Positions 43,501 to 52,200 of a stretch of DNA of 56,893 nt are shown here, piece by piece. The first letter of the stretch is position 1, and each line of letters starts with the position of its first letter. Below the pieces are notes generated by a model that was not told the origin of the DNA, searched no databases, and saw only the letters and a list, made by a program, of their open reading frames with translations. Source of the DNA: Firmicutes bacterium CAG:822 (GTDB lineage: Bacteria; Bacillota_I; Bacilli_A; RF39; UBA660); NCBI GenBank assembly GCA_000432855.1, contig HF990851.1:1-56893 (forward strand). Reading direction: 5' to 3'. Both the position numbers and the translations under genes were made by a program.

Positions 43501-46072
43501 ATCAAGTGCGACAAGTAGTAGTTGGAATCAAAAGACAAGTAAAGCCGTAAGTAGTAATGCAACATACTATGCAATAACTAAAAAAGATGCCGTTACCTTA
43601 ACCGCTAAATATAATGCGAATGGAGCCAGTCTATCAAGTACATCTAATCAAACATGCACACTAGCTGCAAGTTATAATGGTAAAGCTCAAGCAACTAGTT
43701 GTACAGTAACAGCTCCAACAATAACCAGAAGCGGATATACAATAATTGGTTATAACACATCAGCTTCATCAACAACTAATAATTCATCTTATAATACATC
43801 AAGTAAAGCTTTAACATTAACAGCATCAAATAATAATAGTACGTGGTATGCAGTGACAAGCAAAAAAATAACGATAACCTTTGATAAGAATGGCGCATCT
43901 GCTATTGGAAGTACATCACAAAGCTGTACAATGTATAATACAAGTGCTTCATGTAACGTAACGAGTCCAAGTATAACCGGTAGTACAAACACACCAACAG
44001 TAATAGGTTGGTCAACTGCCGCAAGTACTCATTCAAATCAGTGGAGTGTAAATACAGCAAAAGCCGTAAGTGCCAATGATACATATTATGCACAAACAAG
44101 TAAAGCAGCCAAGACAGTAACAATTACCTTTAATAAAAATGGGGCAACAAGTCAAACACCAAATGGTGGATCAGCTAACACAGGAACAAGTTTAACTCAA
44201 AGTTGTACAATAGCTGCTACATATAATGGAACCGCTCAAGCTACAACATGTAATATAACCTCACCAACAATAAACCCATCAACCAATACCCCAACAGTAG
44301 TTGGATATAATACAAGTTCCTCAGCAACATCTTCATCATGGAATCACAAGACTAGTAAAGCTGTAAGTAGTAATGCAACATACTATGCAATAACAAAGAA
44401 AGATGCAAAAACGATAACCGTTACATTTAATAAAAATGGTGCATCATCAATAGGAGCAACTAGTAGGTCTTGTACAATAGCTGCTACATATAACGGAACA
44501 GCTCAAGGAACAACATGTAGTATCACATCACCAACTATAACAGCATCCAGTGGATTTAGTGTCTTAGGTTGGAATACTTCATCAGGAAGTACTTCGTCAG
44601 CTTGGACTCAAAATACTGCTAAAAGTTTTAGTAGTAATGCAACCTATTATGCAGTAACTAGAAGTTCATCGCAATTAACAGCAACCTTTAATAAAAATGG
44701 CGCGACTTCAATTGGTAGTGCTAGTCAATCATGTTATAGATATAATGGAGGATCTAGTTGTAATATAACAACACCATCTATAACCAGAAGTGGATTTACA
44801 ATAACTGGATGGGGAACAAGCGCTAGTGCGACAAGTGCAGCAGTTAAAGTAAATACAAGTGTAGCCATAAGTAGTAATATAACTTATTATGCTGTAACAA
44901 GTAAAGTTGTAACCGTTACATATAGTAAAGGTTCTAATGTATCATCAATAGGAAGTACATCGGGAACATGTACAATTAGGAATAGTGCGACTAATTGTCA
45001 AGTTACCCTTCCAAGCATTACAGCTTCCAGCACATATGTAGCCGATGGTTGGTATAGTGGTTCTACTAGAGTAGGAAGTGCGGGGGCTAAATATACAGTA
45101 AGCAATAATACAACTTTAACGGCTCAAGCTAAAGCCGATAATATTAGTTTGTCTATTTCAACTACCAATACAACTAATAGTATAACTGTAGTGGCCAATG
45201 CCACAGCTGATAGTGGAATAGCTAAATATGAGTTTTCTAAAGATGGCGGAAAGACTTGGGTAAATGGAGGAACAAGTAAGACCTATACCTTTAATGGACT
45301 TAACCAAGGGACATCTTATAATATTCAAGTTAGAGTAACTGCAAGTAGTGGCAAGACTACAAGTACAAGTAAATCAGTTACAACTTCATCTTTAACTAAG
45401 CCAACGTTTAGTGAAACGGATTTACCACCAAAAACAGTAACAATAACATATCCAAGTGGATGTGGAAGTACACTAACTTGTACTTATCAAAAAGACGATG
45501 GATATATTGTCAGTAGTGTAACTAGTATTGTGGAATTATCATTTGCAGATAGTGGAGATTTAGTAGCTACCATATCTGATGGAACAAATACTATAAGTAG
45601 TTCATATACAGTTATTATTAACAATGGATTTTATGATGATGGTGATTGCAGATATTATTGGGAAAATGGTGCAAGGCAAACAGAATGGTTCTTTCTTGGC
45701 GATGTATCAAATCCAATCTACTATTACGCAAATAATGAAGGATGTCTCCAAAAAGGATGGATAAAAAATGACTGGGCTGTCAGTGATTATGCCTGTCCAA
45801 GCCAATACTATTATCTCAACGATGATTATACAATGGCAATGGGATGGAAACTAATAAATAATAAATGGTATTATTTTGCTAAACTAGATTCTAAAGAGAA
45901 TAAATGGCAAAATCGAGCTTTTCCAAGAGGATGTATGATGACAGGATGGGTATATAGTGAAGATTATTCATGTGCCTCACATGGCTGGTACTTTAACTCA
46001 GATGGCTCAATGGCCACTAATACATATATTGGAAATTACTGGGTTGATTCATCAGGTTGTTGGATTCAATAA
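40511..46072 (+). CDS. Giant repeat surface protein 1 with cell-wall-binding-like C-terminus
   Basis: An 1853-residue secreted protein. N-terminus: basic M-H-R-S-K-K-K-R, then a hydrophobic signal/anchor (about 9-28), then a TasA/camelysin-like domain (about 30-170). Next come InlB-type B-repeats (Listeria/Bacteroides repeats: Y-x-x-N-G-G, G-W-x-F-V-G-W-N-T) and modules with paired cysteines (L-T-Q-S-C-T-I-A-A ... C-N-I-T-S-P). Fibronectin-like segments (K-Y-E-F-S-K-D-G-G-K-T-W) are interspersed. Residues about 1704-1853 are Trp/Tyr-rich repeats like choline/cell-wall-binding repeats (G-W-K-L-I-N-N-K-W-Y-Y-F). ATG 40511 has GGTGGGTGAG before it; GTG 40499 is less likely. Much of the N-terminal half matches surface protein 2. 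Confidence 0.9.
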   Translation: MHRSKKKRNIVIFSLVGILLCMVVGYAAFQTRLEIKGTSKVTSNWNILITNVTDGTPTGSAENAVKPSWKNTSASMEANLYDKGDAMEYDVTIENKGTIDAKLNDILTNLQNSNSDAVIITFSGYTKGEVLQAGGSKLIHVKIEYNPEYEGGETSSEVEIDFEYTQDNKSEDIPDTYLLTYDYRTNGGERVDSEGEYLTSGSNVDLSNVAYKQGWRFVGWNTDKDAEVGMTSYQMKEQATTLYAIYSKDLTVTYEKGENVESISKNEDACTIYNNETSCEVTLPTITPSTGYAVDGWYNGNDKAGDPEDKYSLTNNITLTSKVSQNTYTVTYDYETNGGTSTTKENDEVNYGEEIDLTPTATKSGWTFVGWNTNKDATTGLSSLTMGDSNVTLYAIYRKEARTITITFNKNGSTSQTPSGGSANTANTLTQSCTIAAVYNNATQANSCNITSPTINPSSNTPTVVGYNTSASCNITTPSITRSGFTITGWGTSASATSAAVKVNTSVAISSNITYYAVTSKVVTVTYSKGSNVSSIGSTSGTCTIRNSATNCQVTLPSITPNAGYSSVGWSTTSGATTGTAAGSKLTLSNNATYYANAIDNIAPTAPSITNSSKGAWSGGNVTVTVTSTDEGSGIDHYEWYENGAWTTRALSTSNGVGTITFTADRNTNIQFRAIDKAGNISAIATTPVKIDTANPTLSISTTNTTNSITVVANASATSGISKYEFSKDGGKTWQTGTGSSYTFTGLTAGTSYNIQVRVTSNSGKTSTSSKNVTTSSISKPTFSEEGTTSKTVTITYPSGCGSSLTCTYQKDNGTAVNVTSSTVKVSFTDSGNLKATVSDGTNTVSSSYTVKVGRTVTYNYSTNGGTSATKTTATVEEGSAIDLTPTATKSGWTFVGWNTNKDATTKLSSLTMGDSNVTLYAIYRKEAKTITITFNKNGATSQTPNGGSANSNTSLTQSCTIAAVYNNATQATSCNITSPTINASSNTPTVIGYNTSSSATSSSWNQKTSKAVSSNATYYAITKKDAVTLTAKYNANGASLSSTSNQTCTLAASYNGKAQATSCTVTAPTITRSGYTIIGYNTSASSTTNNSSYNTSSKALTLTASNNNSTWYAVTSKKITITFDKNGASAIGSTSQSCTMYNTSASCNVTSPSITGSTNTPTVIGWSTAASTHSNQWSVNTAKAVSANDTYYAQTSKAAKTVTITFNKNGATSQTPNGGSANTGTSLTQSCTIAATYNGTAQATTCNITSPTINPSTNTPTVVGYNTSSSATSSSWNHKTSKAVSSNATYYAITKKDAKTITVTFNKNGASSIGATSRSCTIAATYNGTAQGTTCSITSPTITASSGFSVLGWNTSSGSTSSAWTQNTAKSFSSNATYYAVTRSSSQLTATFNKNGATSIGSASQSCYRYNGGSSCNITTPSITRSGFTITGWGTSASATSAAVKVNTSVAISSNITYYAVTSKVVTVTYSKGSNVSSIGSTSGTCTIRNSATNCQVTLPSITASSTYVADGWYSGSTRVGSAGAKYTVSNNTTLTAQAKADNISLSISTTNTTNSITVVANATADSGIAKYEFSKDGGKTWVNGGTSKTYTFNGLNQGTSYNIQVRVTASSGKTTSTSKSVTTSSLTKPTFSETDLPPKTVTITYPSGCGSTLTCTYQKDDGYIVSSVTSIVELSFADSGDLVATISDGTNTISSSYTVIINNGFYDDGDCRYYWENGARQTEWFFLGDVSNPIYYYANNEGCLQKGWIKNDWAVSDYACPSQYYYLNDDYTMAMGWKLINNKWYYFAKLDSKENKWQNRAFPRGCMMTGWVYSEDYSCASHGWYFNSDGSMATNTYIGNYWVDSSGCWIQ

Positions 46073-46090
46073 TCCCACCACCCCCATAAG

Positions 46091-46121
46091 GAAACAAGTG
46101 TAAAGTCTTGTTTCTTTTTTT
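46091..46121 (+). terminator. Terminator of surface gene 1
   Basis: GAAACAAG (46091-46098) pairs with CTTGTTTC (46107-46114), 8-nt loop, followed by seven T. Confidence 0.9.
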
Positions 46122-46187
46122 ATATTATTTATGTGCTTTTACTTGGGACTTTGTCAATATTTTGGACAACTTTTAGAGGGGGTTTTT

Positions 46188-46195
46188 GAATTTTG
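46188..46195. repeat. 8-bp target-site duplication, left copy
   Basis: GAATTTTG directly before the left ISL3 end. The identical octamer follows the right end (47957-47964). ISL3-family elements make 8-bp duplications. Confidence 0.93.
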
Positions 46196-46354
46196 GGCTC
46201 TCCACTTTCTAGTGGGGTCAAAATAAAATAGGTCTCCACTTTTCAGTGGGGTCCATTTTTGTAAAAGCATGATTTTCTAGTGGGGTAAATGTGGAAAACA
46301 ACTACACTTTCTAGTGGGGTTGTTTTTTTAAAAAGCTCCATTTTTTACTGGGGT
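46196..46354 (+). repeat. Five subterminal repeats at exact 34-bp spacing in the ISL3 left end
   Basis: The element GTGGGGT (or CTGGGGT) ends five copies of a TCCACTTTCTAGTGGGGT-like unit. The heptamers start at 46212, 46246, 46280, 46314 and 46348, 34 bp apart each time. Copy 1 is the terminal repeat itself. Units are short imperfect palindromes (CCACT...AGTGG). The 16-bp intervals are not conserved. Likely transposase-binding sites; the right end has only one. The 347-bp gene-free stretch 46073-46419 contains these repeats and the surface gene terminator. Confidence 0.9.
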
Positions 46355-46419
46355 AGAAAAATCAAACGAATTTTGTCATAATCAAGATGTAACTATAGTT
46401 ACTAGAAGGTAGGAATGGA

Positions 46420-47835
46420 ATGACAAAAGAAGATTTTAGAAAGATATTAAATTTAGAGGAATTTATTGATATTATTAAAGTAGAAACAGAAGATGAAAAA
46501 ACAAAATGTATACATATCAAATCAAGTAGGAAAAAAGCTCGATGTCCAAAGTGTAATAATTTTAGTAAAAAAATACATGACTATTTAAAACCAAGTAAAA
46601 TAACTTATTTAAAAAATTCAGAAGAAGAAACATATTTAATAGTATATAAAAGAAGGTTTGAATGTAAATATTGTAAAAAAACATTTACTGAAGATTTAGG
46701 AATAAGTAGTCCAAAAAGTAAAATATCACATAAAACGAAACAGTTAATTTTAAAATTATGTATGGACAGAGATCGTACGTTAACCGCGATAGCTAAAGAA
46801 ACAAATACATCAGTAAGTGTTGTGAGAAAAACATTTTTAGAAGCAACAAATAATTATCCAGATAATATAGAAACAGTGCCAGAAGTTATATCTTTTGATG
46901 AAACATCAACTTATACACAAGAAGGATTATATTCATTTGTATTGAATGATCCAATACATAAAATAACACTTGACATATTACCAACAAGAAAAAAGGACTA
47001 CCTAATAGATTACTTTTTAAAAGTAAAAAATAGGAAGTCCGTAAAAGTAGTAATATGTGATTTATATAGACCATATTACGAGGTCGTCAAAATATGTTTT
47101 CCAAAGGCAATATTTGTGGCCGACCCATTTCATTATATCAAATATGTAACCAAAGGACTAGATGATGTGAGAATTAGACTCGTACATAAATATGAAGATA
47201 ATAAGAGAAGCAAAGAATATATAATGTTTAAAAATAGGACTAATAAAAGTCTTTTACTAAAATCATTTAATGAGACCAAAGCTGAACTTAAAATAAAACA
47301 AGAACGACAAGAAAAATATGATAAAGGACTAATTAAACAAAAACCATATGATAAATTTAATGATTATTGGTATGGGACAATAAAGATAAAGAAGAATAAT
47401 CAATTTGTAGAAATATATAGAATTGATAGATTACAAGAAGTATTAAATATGAACAGTGAACTATTAGAAGCATATAATTTAAAAGAGGAATTTTTAAGAA
47501 TAACAACACACGTAAAATATAAAGATGCGAAAAGACAGTTAAAAGAGTGGGTAAAACAATGTTATGATAGTAAAATCCCAGAGATGGTTGAAGCAACTAA
47601 TACAATAAATAATTGGATAAATGAAATAGTGAATTCATTTAAGGATGAAAGATATTCGAATGGATTTACTGAAGCAAATAATAATACAATAACAAAAATT
47701 GTGGATAGAGCATATGGATATAAAAATTTTAAATTTTTTAGATTAAGAACATTAGTAATTTTACACAAAAGTTATTCGGGAGGCAGTAGAAAAAATATTG
47801 AAAATGGACAAAAGCATAAAAATCAATTTTTTTGA
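46420..47835 (+). CDS. ISL3-family transposase
   Basis: The 471-residue transposase has an N-terminal zinc ribbon (C-P-K-C and C-K-Y-C, about 42-90), helix-turn-helix around 115-140 (T-A-I-A-K-E-T-N-T-S-V), and a DDE catalytic domain: S-F-D-E-T, V-V-I-C-D-L-Y-R-P-Y / V-A-D-P-F-H, and S-N-G-F-T-E-A-N-N-N. All three acidic positions and the closing helix G-Y-K-N-F-K-F-F-R-L-R are present. It is full length, so the element may be active. AGAAGGTAGG precedes ATG 46420. Confidence 0.96.
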   Translation: MTKEDFRKILNLEEFIDIIKVETEDEKTKCIHIKSSRKKARCPKCNNFSKKIHDYLKPSKITYLKNSEEETYLIVYKRRFECKYCKKTFTEDLGISSPKSKISHKTKQLILKLCMDRDRTLTAIAKETNTSVSVVRKTFLEATNNYPDNIETVPEVISFDETSTYTQEGLYSFVLNDPIHKITLDILPTRKKDYLIDYFLKVKNRKSVKVVICDLYRPYYEVVKICFPKAIFVADPFHYIKYVTKGLDDVRIRLVHKYEDNKRSKEYIMFKNRTNKSLLLKSFNETKAELKIKQERQEKYDKGLIKQKPYDKFNDYWYGTIKIKKNNQFVEIYRIDRLQEVLNMNSELLEAYNLKEEFLRITTHVKYKDAKRQLKEWVKQCYDSKIPEMVEATNTINNWINEIVNSFKDERYSNGFTEANNNTITKIVDRAYGYKNFKFFRLRTLVILHKSYSGGSRKNIENGQKHKNQFF

Positions 47836-47859
47836 AAAATTTATATAAAGAGATGAAAA

Positions 47860-47906
47860 AAAAGAGAAAAATTTTTGAATCATTAAGATTCAATGTTTTC
47901 TCTTTT
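47860..47906 (+). terminator. Terminator of the ISL3 transposase gene
   Basis: AAAAGAGAAAA (47860-47870) with TTTTCTCTTTT (47896-47906), and inner TTGAATC (47875-47881) with GATTCAA (47887-47893): a long hairpin ending in T-rich DNA. Confidence 0.75.
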
Positions 47907-48828
47907 GTTTATAATGTTTTTTTAAAATTTGCCACCCCACTAGAAAGTGGAGAGCCGAATTTTGTAGAGATTTTTCAAAGTTTATAGGAGACATATACCC
48001 GATAGAAGAATGAATTCTAATAGGATTATAAAACCCTTCAATGTAGTTAAAAATCTCCCTATAAGCATCCTCATAGTTATACAATTTCATTTGATAAAGC
48101 CATTCTTTTTTAAGTAAACTATGAAACGACTCTTGGGCCGCATTTTCATCATAAGAGTGATTCAAAGAAGTATAACTGAAAACCATATTATTATTAGATA
48201 AAAATTTACGGTATTCTCTAGAACGTAATTGAGAACCTTTATCAGAATGTATAATTATACCAGGATTAGGTTTTCTTTTTCGTATGGCATCTTTGAGAAC
48301 AATAATAACTTGTTTTGAAGTTTGCCTATCAAATAAATTCCAAGCAACAATTTTTTTAGAAAAGTAGTCAATGAAAGAAATAAGATAAAATGTACCTTCG
48401 TTGATTGTTTTAATATAAGTGATATCCGTAGTCCAAACTTGATTAATATGAGTAATGTTTAAGTTTTTAATAAGATTCACAATTTTCTTTTTTTCATCAC
48501 CCGTAATACGAGAAACTTTTTTAGGGAACTTTTTAGCCACAATGCTTTTAATTCCAAGGGTATTCATAGCTCTAGACACAGTAGATATAGAAACGGAAAA
48601 GCCCAAATTAATAAGAGAAGCAGTAATTTTTGGAGAGCCATAAATACCTTTAGAAAGAGAATAAATTGAAATAATTTGTTGATAAAGATGTACCTTATTA
48701 TTTTCATTTATAGAGTGATGATTAAGCCAATAATAATAAGAAGAACGATTAATATCTAAAGCGGAAAGAATAGAATTAAGGGAATATTTTTTAGAAAGAA
48801 TAGAAACAACTTCAAAAGTATTTATTCC
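47890..48828 (-). CDS. IS3-family OrfB transposase, 3' end replaced by ISL3 insertion
   Basis: OrfB is the DDE recombinase: V-W-T-T-D-I-T-Y-I (first Asp), I-H-S-D-K-G-S-Q (second Asp), and N-A-A-Q-E-S-F-H-S (Glu) are all present. There is no proper start; the frame is entered by a -1 shift from OrfA at AAAAAAG. Past the ISL3 junction (47957-47964) the last 20 or so codons come from the ISL3 end (reading to 47890). The original end lies beyond the ISL3 insertion at about 46160-46195. The catalytic residues are intact, so activity may persist despite the altered tail. Confidence 0.9.
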   Translation of the reverse strand, partial: GINTFEVVSILSKKYSLNSILSALDINRSSYYYWLNHHSINENNKVHLYQQIISIYSLSKGIYGSPKITASLINLGFSVSISTVSRAMNTLGIKSIVAKKFPKKVSRITGDEKKKIVNLIKNLNITHINQVWTTDITYIKTINEGTFYLISFIDYFSKKIVAWNLFDRQTSKQVIIVLKDAIRKRKPNPGIIIHSDKGSQLRSREYRKFLSNNNMVFSYTSLNHSYDENAAQESFHSLLKKEWLYQMKLYNYEDAYREIFNYIEGFYNPIRIHSSIGYMSPINFEKSLQNSALHFLVGWQILKKHYKQKRKH

Positions 48829-49097
48829 TTTTTTGCCAATAAGGTAATCGTTTTTTTTAGTATTTCATTATCTTTTTCGAGTTTAGAATTTCTTTTTTTT
48901 AATTCAATAATTTGTTGTTCCTTAGAGAGATAATCTTCATCAAAAACATTATGATCTTTGTTGTAAGCAGTAATCCATTTTTCTAAAGTTTTAAGAGGAA
49001 TATCGAATTGATTGGCAGTAGCTATAGTAGAGTGTTTTTCATTAACAATCAGATTCACAATCATAGCTTTAAAGTTTTTGTCATAAGAGCGAGGCAT
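48822..49097 (-). CDS. IS3-family OrfA (helix-turn-helix)
   Basis: The 91-residue protein starts M-P-R-S-Y-D-K-N-F-K and has an IS3-type helix-turn-helix (about 20-45: S-T-I-A-T-A-N-Q-F-D-I-P-L-K-T-L-E-K-W) and a leucine-zipper-like C-terminal helix (I-I-E-L-K-K-R-N-S-K-L-E-K-D-N-E-I-L-K-K). AAAGGATG precedes ATG 49097 on the complement. The end contains the slippery site for OrfAB. Confidence 0.93.
   Translation of the reverse strand: MPRSYDKNFKAMIVNLIVNEKHSTIATANQFDIPLKTLEKWITAYNKDHNVFDEDYLSKEQQIIELKKRNSKLEKDNEILKKTITLLAKKE
48828..48834 (-). promoter_or_regulatory. -1 ribosomal frameshift site (A AAA AAG) between OrfA and OrfB
   Basis: In the OrfA frame the - strand reads gcA-AAA-AAG followed by GAA-TAA. 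A -1 slip here continues into the long OrfB frame without a stop. A-AAA-AAG is the classical IS3-family slippery heptamer. Confidence 0.9.
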
Positions 49098-49200
49098 AAA
49101 AATCACATCCTTTCCCAATATTATACCACCCAACCCCCCACAACAAGGTTGATTAGACACCCCCTGTGTAAAGTGTCTAGTAAAATGATAACATTCCTAC

Positions 49201-49228
49201 TTGCATTTTTCATGGGGGGGGGTATAAT
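49201..49228 (+). promoter_or_regulatory. Putative phase-variable promoter of the DGR target gene (G9 tract)
   Basis: TTGCAT (49201-49206), a 16-bp spacer ending in nine consecutive G (49214-49222), then TATAAT (49223-49228). ATG is at 49245, leaving a leader of only about 10 nt. Alignment with the surface gene 1 promoter shows the same TTTTCATG core but no G-run. Gain or loss of one G changes the spacer to 17 or 15 bp, the classical phase-variation mechanism. The 147 bp between orfA and this ATG hold the IS right end and this promoter only. Confidence 0.65.
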
Positions 49229-49244
49229 ATACTTGGTGAATAAT

Positions 49245-52200
49245 ATGCATAGGAGTAAGAAAAGACGAAATGTAATAATATTTAGTTTGATAGGAGTCCT
49301 ACTTTGTATGGTAGTAGGTTATGCCGCCTTTCAAACTAGATTAGAAATAAAAGGAACATCTAAGGTAACTAGTAACTGGGATATCGAAATAACTAATGTC
49401 ACATCAGGTACTCCAACAGGATCAGCCGAAAATGCAGTGGCTCCTGATTGGGATAAATTAACCGCATCTATGGAAGCCAATTTGTATGATAAAGGTGATG
49501 CCATGGAATATGATGTCACTATAGAAAATAAAGGAACAATAGATGCCAAACTAAATGATATTTTAACTAACCTAAAAAATAGTAATAGTGATGCGGTCAT
49601 CATTACTTTTTCAGGTTATACTAAAGGTGAAGTCTTAAAAGCTAAAGAAAGTAAATTAATACACGTTAAAATAGCTTATAATCCAGATTACGATGGAGAA
49701 GAAACCTCAAGTGAAGTAACTATAGATTTTGATTATACTCAAGATAATAAAAGTGAAGATGCCCCTAAAACATATTTACTTACTTATGATTATAAGACAA
49801 ACGGAGGAGACAGAGTTGATAGTGAAGGGGAATACTTAACTAGTGGAAGTAATGCTAATTTAAGTAATGTTGCCTATAAACAAGGATGGATCTTCGTCGG
49901 TTGGAATACTAATAAAAATGCTGAAGTAGGTCTAACAAGTTATCAAATGAAAGAACAATCTACAACTCTATATGCAATATATTCTAAAACCTTAAAAGCA
50001 ACTTATGAAAAAGGAAGTAATATAGAAAGTGTTGGAAAAGAAGAAGATTCATGTACAATCTATAATAATGAAACATCATGTGAGATAACATTACCATCTA
50101 TTACTCCAAATGAGGGATATGTCATAGATGGATGGTATAACGGAAATAATAAAGTAGGAAGCCCAAATGATAAATATGATATGTCATCTAGTATTACCCT
50201 AACATCAAAAGTAAAACAAAATACCTATACTGTCACATATGATTATAAGACCAATGGAGGAACAAGCAGTACCAAAGAGACAGATAAAGTAAACTATGGA
50301 GAAGCCATAGATCTAACACCAACAGCTAGTAAATCAGGATGGACATTTGTAGGATGGAATACCAATAAAGATGCGACAACAGGATTAACATCATTAAAGA
50401 TGAATAATGGTAATGTTACTTTATATGCAATATATAGAAAAGAAGCTAAAACCATAACTATAACCTTTAATAAAAATGGATCTACTAGTCAAACACCGAG
50501 TGGAGGTTCAGCTAATAGTAATACAACACTTACTCAAAGCTGTACAATACCAGCAGTCTATAATAATGCGACTCAAGCAAGTAGTTGTAATATCACATCG
50601 CCAACAATAAATGCAAGTACAAATACACCAACCGTAGTAGGATATAATACAAGCGCATCAGCTACAACTTCATCATGGAATCAAAACACATCAAAAGCAG
50701 TAAGTACAAATGCGACTTACTATGCCATAACCAGAAAAGATGCAGTAACCTTAACCGCTAAGTTTAATGCGAATGGAGCTAGCTTGTCTAGTACATCTAA
50801 TCAAACATGTACATTAGCTGCAACTTATAATGGCAATGCCCAAGCAACAAGTTGTACCGTAACTGCTCCAACAATAACTAGAAGTGGTTACACAATAGTT
50901 GGTTATAATACGTCAGCTTCATCAACAACCAACAATAGTAGCTACAACACTTCAAGTAAAGTTTTAACTTTAACAAGTTCAAACAATAATAGTACATGGT
51001 ATGCCATAACAAGTAAGAAAGTAACAATAACATTTGATAAGAATGGAGCTAGTAGTATAGGTTCAACATCTCAAAGTTGTACGATGTATAATACGGCTTC
51101 AAGTTGTAATGTAACAACACCAAGCATTACAAGAAGCGGCTTTACAATAACTGGATGGGGAACAAGCGCAAGTGCCACAACAGCTACAGTAAAAGCAAAT
51201 GCATCATTAAGCTTAACAGCAAATAAAACATACTATGCTATAACCAGTAAAGTAGTAACCGTTACATATAGTAAAGGTTCAAATGTGTCTTCAATTGGCT
51301 CAACAATTGGAACGTGTACAATCCAAAATAGTGCAACTAATTGCCAAGTAACTTTACCAAGTATAACAGCCTCTAGTACATATATAGCTGACGGTTGGTA
51401 TAGTGGAAATACTAGAGTAGGCAGTGTAGGAGCTAAATACACAGTAAGTAGTAATACTACATTAACAGGAAAATCTAAAGCTGATAGTATATCACTATCC
51501 ATTTCAACAACTAGTAAAACAAATAGTATCACCGTAGTAGCAACAGCTTCAGCTACAAGTGGAATAAGCAAATATGAATTTTCTAAAGATGGTGGTAAGA
51601 CGTGGGTAAATGGTGGAACAAATAAAACATATACATTTACCGGTCTAACTGCTGGAACAAGTTATAGTATTCAAGTAAGAGTAACAGCAAGTAGTGGAAA
51701 AACTTCAACAACTAGTAAAACAGTTACTACTTCAACATTAACAAGTCCAACATTTAAAGAAACTGAAACAAGTAACGGTAAAACAGTAACAATAACATAT
51801 CCATCAGGATGTGGTTCATCGTTAACATGTACTTATAAAAAAGATAACGGAACTGCAGTAAATGTAACAAGTACTACAGTTAATGTTTCATTCACAGCGA
51901 GCGGTTCATTAGTGGCCACAGTATCAGATGGAACTAATAGAAAAAGCAGTAGTTATACAGTTACTGTGTTCCCATATGGTGATGCTTCTGATACAATAAC
52001 CGAACTAGTATCAACAAATCCAGATGAATTATATACAGATGATAATGATAATATAAGATATTATGGAGCAGAGCCAAACAATTATGTTTACTATAATTGT
52101 ACCAATGTTAATAATCAAACTAGTAGCACTTGTGAACTATGGCGAATCATGGGAATAATTGATGGAAAGGTAAAAATAATCAAAGATGAAGCCTTAACCC

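Larger units (their letters stand above)
46196..47956 (+). mobile_element. ISL3-family insertion sequence (1761 bp)
   Basis: Perfect 23-bp terminal inverted repeats: GGCTCTCCACTTTCTAGTGG plus GGT at 46196-46218, and its exact complement at 47934-47956. They begin GGCTCT as is usual in ISL3. An exact 8-bp duplication (GAATTTTG) flanks both ends. It encodes one ISL3 transposase (46420-47835). The insertion point is inside the orfB 3' end of the IS3-family element: joining the flanks restores an orfB end N-S-K-T-P-S-K-S-C-P-K-Y and stop. Intact ends and duplication suggest recent insertion. Confidence 0.96.
46137..49185 (-). mobile_element. IS3-family insertion sequence, interrupted by an ISL3-family element
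   Basis: Ends are proposed from the imperfect inverted repeat TTTTACTTGGGACTTT (46137-46152) and, on the - strand, TTTTACTAGACACTTT (ending at 49185), with 3 mismatches in 16. The element encodes OrfA and OrfB with a -1 frameshift. Removing the nested element (1761 bp plus one 8-bp duplication) leaves about 1.28 kb, the size of an IS3-family element. I see no clear target duplication, so exact ends are uncertain. Confidence 0.8.

Noticed and set aside
46196..46354. CRISPR-like array (five regular repeats)
   Set aside because: Repeats of 18 bp at 34-bp steps begin exactly at the IS terminal repeat, are only partly conserved, have 16-bp intervals and no cas genes nearby. They belong to the ISL3 element.
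49008..49244. N-terminal extension of surface protein 2 upstream of 49245
   Set aside because: It would overlap orfA and the IS end; ATG 49245 has the ribosome site and aligns with the start of surface protein 1. The ATG 49187 option is kept only as an alternative in the phase-variation finding.
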